This document shows positions 5,951-9,220 of a DNA stretch of 9,220 nucleotides, piece by piece (within the stretch, counting starts at the first letter, position 1; each line of letters starts with the position of its first letter). This DNA is from Thiodiazotropha sp037382065 (GTDB lineage Bacteria > Pseudomonadota > Gammaproteobacteria > Chromatiales > Chromatiaceae), in assembly GCA_037382065.1 (NCBI GenBank), contig JARRQF010000137.1, positions 1 through 9,220 of the forward strand, in the 5' to 3' direction. The position numbers and the translations under genes were made by a program. The notes below the pieces were generated by a model. That model worked only from the letters and a program-made list of their open reading frames with translations, made no database searches and had not been told where the DNA came from.

Positions 5951-6929
5951 CAGTCGAAAAATGGTCATAGCCTAAATCAGAAGGCAGCCAGGGCCTGCCA
6001 TCCTTATCAATACAACGCAATCCGAGCTGTTCTTCGATCTGCCCGATACGAGTTATCGGCAGATCCAGCTCCCTGGCAATCTCAGCCACATCCTCACGAC
6101 AACTCTGTGGCAGAGTAACGCAGAGTTCATAGTCATCTCCCCCGGAGAGAACATAGAACCACTTCCCTTGCTCTCTCACCTTTGAAGCCACCTGGGGAGT
6201 GAGTGGAATTCGTCCCAGCTCAAGACAAGCACCAACATAGCTTTTTGTCAGAACATGCCCCAAATCGGCTAACAGCCCATCGGAGAGATCAATGGCGCTA
6301 TGAGCCAAGTCACGTAAGGCACAACCAGCTTCTATTCTGGGTTGAGGCCATTCAAGGCGCTGAACCAGCGGTTGCGGATCACTCACTCCAGGTTGAACAC
6401 CCTTAAGCCAATCCAGTGCAAGCGCTGCATCCCCCAAAGGGCCCGTTACATAGATATCGTCTCCCGGCAGAGCGCCATCACGGCGTAGTACACTATTTAG
6501 CGGCAATAAGCCCTGAACCTGAACCGTTATACTCAAGGGGCCACGGGTAGTATCCCCTCCGATCAGTTGAACCCCATGCTGCCTAGCCAGTTCAGCAAAT
6601 CCCCGACTGAAGGCGGCAATCCACGACTCATTCACCTCTGGTAGTGTCAGGGCCAGAGTAACCCAAGCCGGTTCTGCCCCCATCGCCGCTAAATCGCTGA
6701 GATTAACCGCTAATGCCTTATGCCCGAGGGACTCTGGAGAGACATCCGCTAAGAAATGTACCCCTGACACCAGGGTGTCGACACTCACCGCCAACATCAT
6801 CCCTGACGGCACCTGAAGCAGTGCCGCATCATCACCGACGCCTAAAATCACATCGTCTCTTGAGCAGCTCAAGCTCGAAAAATAGCGTCGAATCAACGCG
6901 AATTCCGGGGTTTCTTGCAGGTTTTCCAT
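5943..6929 (-). CDS. thiL: Thiamine-monophosphate kinase (ThiL)
   Basis: Phosphorylates thiamine monophosphate with ATP to thiamine diphosphate, the last step of cofactor synthesis, in the cytoplasm. The 328 residues fit the family (about 325) and its PurM-like fold. Visible motifs: ILGVGDDAALL (28-38) with Mg-binding aspartates, VSVDTLVSGVHF (48-59), NLSDLAAMGAEP (76-87), IGGDTTRGP (123-131), VTGPLGDAAL (161-170), AIDLSDGLLADL (212-223) and LSGGDDYELC (261-270). The ATG at 6929 has AAGG five bases upstream. It is the first gene of the thiL-pgpA-protease unit. In many relatives ribH and nusB stand directly upstream; here a 459-bp spacer with transposon debris and divergent modE replaces them. 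A sub-optimal promoter is possible because no clear -35/-10 was seen upstream. Confidence 0.96.
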   Translation of the reverse strand: MENLQETPEFALIRRYFSSLSCSRDDVILGVGDDAALLQVPSGMMLAVSVDTLVSGVHFLADVSPESLGHKALAVNLSDLAAMGAEPAWVTLALTLPEVNESWIAAFSRGFAELARQHGVQLIGGDTTRGPLSITVQVQGLLPLNSVLRRDGALPGDDIYVTGPLGDAALALDWLKGVQPGVSDPQPLVQRLEWPQPRIEAGCALRDLAHSAIDLSDGLLADLGHVLTKSYVGACLELGRIPLTPQVASKVREQGKWFYVLSGGDDYELCVTLPQSCREDVAEIARELDLPITRIGQIEEQLGLRCIDKDGRPWLPSDLGYDHFSTDE

Positions 6930-6998
6930 GAAGCCTTTCGTTTATCTGTTTTTTAGGGAGGGACAGTGTAACTTTCCGTCAGCTGAAGAATCTAGTGT

Positions 6999-7144
6999 GG
7001 TGTCTTGACACCCTCCCCCAGCTAAAGCGGGGGGATTCCTAGTAAACGCGGCATTGAGCTGTGGTTAAGTCGCTTCGGTGGGTTCCTGCTGCTGGCGCGT
7101 CCGCGCTATCCATCCCTGTCCTGAAGAGTAGGGTTTTTCGCGCA
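6999..7144 (-). mobile_element. Probable IS200/IS605 (tnpB-type) right-end remnant
   Basis: Read on the minus strand, the segment runs from an open frame (7139 to a TAA at 7065) ending in QQQEPTEAT, which resembles some tnpB C-terminal tails, into a hairpin-bearing end: GGAATCCCCC, stem GC-TTTA-GC, then GGGGGAGGGTGTCAAG. A C5/G5 hairpin beside CACCCTCC and GATTCC is the kind of right end I associate with IS605-family tnpB elements. A second hairpin-like stretch, CCCT/AGGG then TTTTT, lies at 7114-7138. No zinc-finger or RuvC motif remains, so only the last tens of codons could be present. This is recognition by eye, not a database match. It could instead be a short non-autonomous palindromic element of the same family. 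Confidence 0.5.
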
Positions 7145-7153
7145 AAATCGAAT

Positions 7154-7180
7154 ATTTGTCGTATATTAAACAAGACAAAT
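7154..7180. repeat. Inverted repeat ATTTGTC / GACAAAT
   Basis: ATTTGTC at 7154-7160 and GACAAAT at 7174-7180 are exact reverse complements separated by 13 AT-rich bases. It lies between the transposon remnant and the modE promoter area. It could be a regulator site or a cruciform-prone remnant. The protein that would bind it is unknown. Confidence 0.35.
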
Positions 7181-7293
7181 GTCAGGCCATAAACATTTTT
7201 CAATGCCACCAACCAATCTATCTAATTGTTTTTATTGCTATTACTGAATTGGCATCCTGATTGCATACAATCAATATAGCTTAATTATTGTTA

Positions 7294-7320
7294 TCGTTAT
7301 GCAAACTATTTTCATATCGA
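7294..7320. promoter_or_regulatory. Putative ModE operator upstream of modE
   Basis: TCGTTATG (7294-7301) and CATATCGA (7313-7320) form an inverted repeat with one mismatch around an 11-base centre. The two CG dinucleotides lie 24 bp apart, close to the arrangement in the E. coli ModE boxes (CGTTATAT half-sites). The site lies 68 bp upstream of the modE start, where bound ModE-molybdate would block the modE-modA promoter. Autoregulation is inferred from position and dyad shape. Confidence 0.5.
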
Positions 7321-7388
7321 AGAGATAAATTGCGAAACGCTTGGATGCGTACTGGCAGTTCTTTGCAAACATGACAGGACATGAACAG

Positions 7389-8192
7389 ATGAACAAGCGA
7401 TCAACCTTCGTCACCGGTGACCTGCGATTGAGTGGTGATCAAGGGGGCGACATCACCGCCAAACGGATTAAATTGCTAGAGGAGGTCAATACACAGGGAT
7501 CGATCTCCGCCGCCGCCAAGCGGCTTGGCATCAGCTACCGCTCTGCCTGGGATGCCGTGGATGAAATGAATAACCTCTGGGAATCACCATTGGTATCAAA
7601 ACAGCCCGGAGGGGCACATGGCGGAGGCACGCAATTAACCAAGGAGGGACAACTGCTGATCGAGAATTTTAAACTGCTAATGGAACAGTATCGACGCTTT
7701 ACCGAAGGACTCAGCCGGAACTTGAATGACTTCGAACGATTTCAACAAAATATAAGGAGACTCACCATGCGCACCAGCGCCAGAAACCAGTTCCAGGGCA
7801 CGGTAGAGATGATCAGCTCGGGCCCAATTAATACCGAAATAACCCTAGCCATCAATGACAAGGATCGACTGACCGCCATTATAACCCAAGAGAGTGTTGA
7901 GCATATGGGGCTTACTCTGGGCAGTGAGGTCTATGCATTGATCAAAGCTTCATTCATTATCCTGACACCATTCGATGAAAATCTCATCACTAGCGCCCGC
8001 AACCGTCTATGCGGCACCATCCGTGAACTGCGCCATGGTCCCGTCAATAGCGAAGCAATCATTGAACTTGAGGGTGGCAAAATCCTTACTGCGATTATTA
8101 CCGAAGAGAGTTCACAGACCATGCAGTTAGATCAGGGTAGCCAGGTTTGCGCACTGATCAAATCATCCCACGTCATCCTTGGTGTCAACTAA
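7389..8192 (+). CDS. modE: Molybdate-responsive transcriptional regulator ModE
   Basis: Cytoplasmic dimeric regulator that binds molybdate or tungstate and then DNA, typically repressing molybdate transport genes. With this start it has 267 residues (262 in E. coli). Residues 20-105 are a LysR-like winged helix: SISAAAKRLGISYRSAWDAV (38-57) is the helix-turn-helix, then GGAHGGGTQLTKEGQ (74-88). Residues 128-195 and 201-267 are two Mop/TOBE domains, each opening with TSARN (129 and 201), 72 residues apart. The frame is open back to a TTG at 7341, and ATG 7371 is also possible. ATG 7389 is chosen because AGGA (7376-7379) lies nine bases before it and it gives family length. A second, very strong Shine-Dalgarno lies inside the gene before M127. 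modA follows 30 bp later. Confidence 0.93.
   Translation: MNKRSTFVTGDLRLSGDQGGDITAKRIKLLEEVNTQGSISAAAKRLGISYRSAWDAVDEMNNLWESPLVSKQPGGAHGGGTQLTKEGQLLIENFKLLMEQYRRFTEGLSRNLNDFERFQQNIRRLTMRTSARNQFQGTVEMISSGPINTEITLAINDKDRLTAIITQESVEHMGLTLGSEVYALIKASFIILTPFDENLITSARNRLCGTIRELRHGPVNSEAIIELEGGKILTAIITEESSQTMQLDQGSQVCALIKSSHVILGVN
7754..7769 (+). promoter_or_regulatory. Internal Shine-Dalgarno and start codon inside modE
   Basis: AAGGAG (7754-7759; with the preceding T, seven bases TAAGGAG complementary to the 16S tail) lies seven bases before ATG 7767-7769, which is codon 127 of modE. This is stronger than the site before modE itself. It is written in the codons ATA AGG AGA, all three rare in most gammaproteobacteria. 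A start here would make a 141-residue protein of exactly the two Mop domains. Confidence 0.5.
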
Positions 8193-8222
8193 ATCTTTCA
8201 ATCCATGAGCAGGAGTACCGTC

Positions 8223-8981
8223 ATGAAAACAACCCGCCCCATCATTTTAAGCTCACTTATCGGGCTTACCCTACTTAGCGGACAAGCCAGTGCTGATGAA
8301 GTCATGATCGCCGTAGCGGCCAACTTCACTGACGCCACCCGCGAGATCGCCCCACTCTTCGAAAAAGCAACCGGGCATACCACCAAAATCAGCTTCGGCT
8401 CGACAGGTAAGCTCTACTCACAAATCGAGCATGGCGCTCCCTTTGAAGTCTTTCTGGCCGCCGACACAAAGCGACCAATCAAAGCCGAGAAAGCGGGATT
8501 AGCAATAGCCGGCAGCCGATTTATCTACGCAAAGGGTAAACTGGTGCTGTGGAGCGCAAAACCCAACTTATTTAAAGATGGTGAATCATTCCTCAAAAGT
8601 GGCAATTTCAACCATCTCGCTCTGGCAAACCCTAAAACAGCACCTTATGGATTGGCAGCCGAACAGGTCATGCAGCATATCGGCGCACTTAAGCAGCTCA
8701 CTCCCAAGCTGGTGAAGGGTGACTCCATTGCTCAAACCTTCCAGTTCACCGCAACCGGAAACGCAGAGGTTGGCTTCATCGCCTTGGCACAGCTCAAGGC
8801 ATGGAAGGGTGACCCTGGTAGTCTGTGGGAGATACCTTCAGACGCCTACTCCCCCATCGATCAGGCAGCAATTCTATTAAAAAAAGGCGAGAATAACCCA
8901 GCAGCAGAGGCCTATCTTAAATTTCTTAAGAGCGATGCCGCCCGTGAAGTGATTGAGCGGTTTGGCTATGGAGTGGAGTGA
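8223..8981 (+). CDS. modA: Molybdate ABC transporter, periplasmic binding protein ModA
   Basis: Captures molybdate (or tungstate) in the periplasm and passes it to the ModBC permease. The 252 residues begin with a signal peptide (MKTTRP, hydrophobic 7-19, cleavage likely ASA|DEV after residue 24). Binding-protein motifs follow: VAANFTDATREIAP (31-44), the oxyanion loop FGSTGKLYSQIEHGAPFEVF (58-77), FLAADTKRP, LANPKTAPYGLAA (134-146), and TGNAEVGFIAL (178-188). The frame is open to ATG 8205, but 8223 is chosen: AGGAG (8211-8215) lies seven bases upstream and the signal peptide then has a normal n-region. It lies 30 bp after modE, so it is likely in one operon. modB and modC do not follow within the window. 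Confidence 0.95.
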   Translation: MKTTRPIILSSLIGLTLLSGQASADEVMIAVAANFTDATREIAPLFEKATGHTTKISFGSTGKLYSQIEHGAPFEVFLAADTKRPIKAEKAGLAIAGSRFIYAKGKLVLWSAKPNLFKDGESFLKSGNFNHLALANPKTAPYGLAAEQVMQHIGALKQLTPKLVKGDSIAQTFQFTATGNAEVGFIALAQLKAWKGDPGSLWEIPSDAYSPIDQAAILLKKGENNPAAEAYLKFLKSDAAREVIERFGYGVE

Positions 8982-8988
8982 GTTGCAT

Positions 8989-9056
8989 TCGAAGCTATTT
9001 TCTTCAAATTCAGGAGCCTGCCATTAGAATGGAGCAGGCAACTGATTTTTTAGGAT
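8989..9056 (+). repeat. Dispersed intergenic repeat, copy B
   Basis: Starts TCGAAGCTATTTTCTT eight bases after the modA stop and ends CAACTGATTTTTTAGG. It aligns with 104-170 at roughly 85 percent. Inside it GCCTGC (9016-9021) pairs exactly with GCAGGC (9034-9039); in copy A this hairpin is degraded. Copies A and B have the same orientation. Confidence 0.75.
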
Positions 9057-9125
9057 GAAACACTGCTGATACATATGCCCCCTACCCCAAAGGGTAGGGT
9101 TTTTTCAACCTAAAAAGATCAGTTG
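9039..9125. repeat. Inverted-repeat (MITE-like) element enclosing a terminator
   Basis: The left arm 9039-9060 starts CAACTGAT and ends AGGATGAAA. The right arm 9103-9125 is its reverse complement, starting TTTCAACC and ending ATCAGTTG, with one mismatch and one or two changes in the T run. The arms enclose 42 bases that contain the terminator. No target-site duplication is obvious at the tips. The arm sequence also occurs singly at 2323-2341 and, on the other strand, near 153-176. Confidence 0.6.
9080..9105 (+). terminator. Rho-independent terminator downstream of modA
   Basis: CCCTACCC (9080-9087) pairs perfectly with GGGTAGGG (9092-9099) around a CAAA loop, followed by six Ts (9100-9105). 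This is a textbook intrinsic terminator, about 100 bases after the modA stop. It would end the modE-modA transcript before any downstream modB. Confidence 0.85.
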
Positions 9126-9152
9126 GACAGCGTGAAGAGTGCGCTTGTGGTG

Positions 9153-9212
9153 GTGCAGGGCAAGGGTCGCTCCTGCACATCCATGTGCCCGCGACACTTG
9201 TGCATCCATGCA
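9153..9212. repeat. REP-like cluster of three hairpins
   Basis: GTGCAGG (9153-9159) pairs with CCTGCAC (9172-9178). GCACAT-CC-ATGTGC (9175-9188) and TGCAT-CC-ATGCA (9201-9212) are perfect palindromes sharing a CATCCATG core. The first two overlap, so they are alternative folds. No T-tract follows. The pattern is like the REP-type intergenic repeats of many gammaproteobacteria. Confidence 0.5.
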
Positions 9213-9220
9213 CGGCGCGC

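Larger units (their letters stand above)
6930..7388. other. thiL-modE divergent spacer: IS remnant, inverted repeat, operator
   Basis: 459 bp without an intact gene. Moving rightward from thiL: about 65 bp of thiL leader; a 6-bp-arm palindrome GGTGTC-TT-GACACC (6999-7012) leading into a probable IS200/IS605 right end (to about 7144); a 7-bp inverted repeat at 7154-7180; AT-rich DNA; and a ModE-box-like dyad at 7294-7320. A TACAAT at 7266-7271 is a possible -10 for modE, though no good -35 accompanies it. The base composition shifts from GC-rich (7010-7110) to AT-rich (7140-7330), consistent with two different origins. Confidence 0.6.
8982..9220. other. Right-end repeat mosaic after modA
   Basis: 239 bp with no gene. 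It holds, in order, the second copy of the left-end repeat (8989-9056), a terminator enclosed in an inverted repeat (9039-9125), a stretch matching 45-66 in inverted orientation (9132-9153), and three closely spaced hairpins (9153-9212) with a repeated CATCCATG core. No modB start or other coding signal is visible before the window ends. Confidence 0.65.

Noticed and set aside
7341..7388. TTG start 16 residues upstream for modE
   Set aside because: No Shine-Dalgarno precedes it, the added residues are not family-like, and ATG 7389 has AGGA at good spacing.
9153..9212. CRISPR array or tRNA in the right-end hairpins
   Set aside because: No regular repeat-spacer period, and no cloverleaf or T-loop consensus; the hairpins are unequal and overlapping.

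Overview
The window looks like chromosomal DNA of a gammaproteobacterium. ParE, XseB, IspA, FolE2, ThiL, PgpA, ModE and ModA all read as typical gammaproteobacterial proteins. The mid-range GC content and the repeat-rich spacers would suit a sulphur-oxidising Chromatiales or Sedimenticolaceae-like lineage, but that finer placement is a guess from general resemblance.

Layout from left to right: (1) 1-308, a gene-free block of palindromes and a dispersed repeat. (2) parE (DNA topoisomerase IV subunit B) on the minus strand, diverging from (3) the xseB-ispA pair on the plus strand, with 8-14 bp of overlap. (4) A 260-bp spacer where dxs often lies in relatives, then folE2 (zinc-independent GTP cyclohydrolase IB). 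(5) A minus-strand operon read thiL -> pgpA -> a secreted retropepsin-like aspartic protease. Its genes overlap or abut, and it converges on folE2. (6) A 459-bp spacer holding a probable IS200/IS605 right-end remnant, an inverted repeat and a ModE-box-like operator. (7) modE-modA on the plus strand, for molybdate sensing and uptake. (8) 8982-9220, a mosaic of repeats: a second copy of the left-end repeat, a perfect Rho-independent terminator enclosed by an inverted repeat, and REP-like hairpins.

Most genes are housekeeping: chromosome decatenation, exonuclease VII, farnesyl diphosphate, tetrahydrofolate or queuosine precursor, thiamine diphosphate and phosphatidylglycerol. The mod locus is the specialised part. 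ModE binds molybdate through two Mop domains and is expected to repress the operon through the site at 7294-7320. ModA captures molybdate in the periplasm. The permease genes modB and modC are not in the window; modA is followed by a strong terminator.

The most interesting signals are: a near-perfect Shine-Dalgarno inside modE, placed exactly where a second start would give a free-standing di-Mop (ModG-like) protein; the terminator-bearing inverted-repeat element and its related repeats; and the transposon scar next to thiL. I saw no defence system, CRISPR array, tRNA or rRNA.
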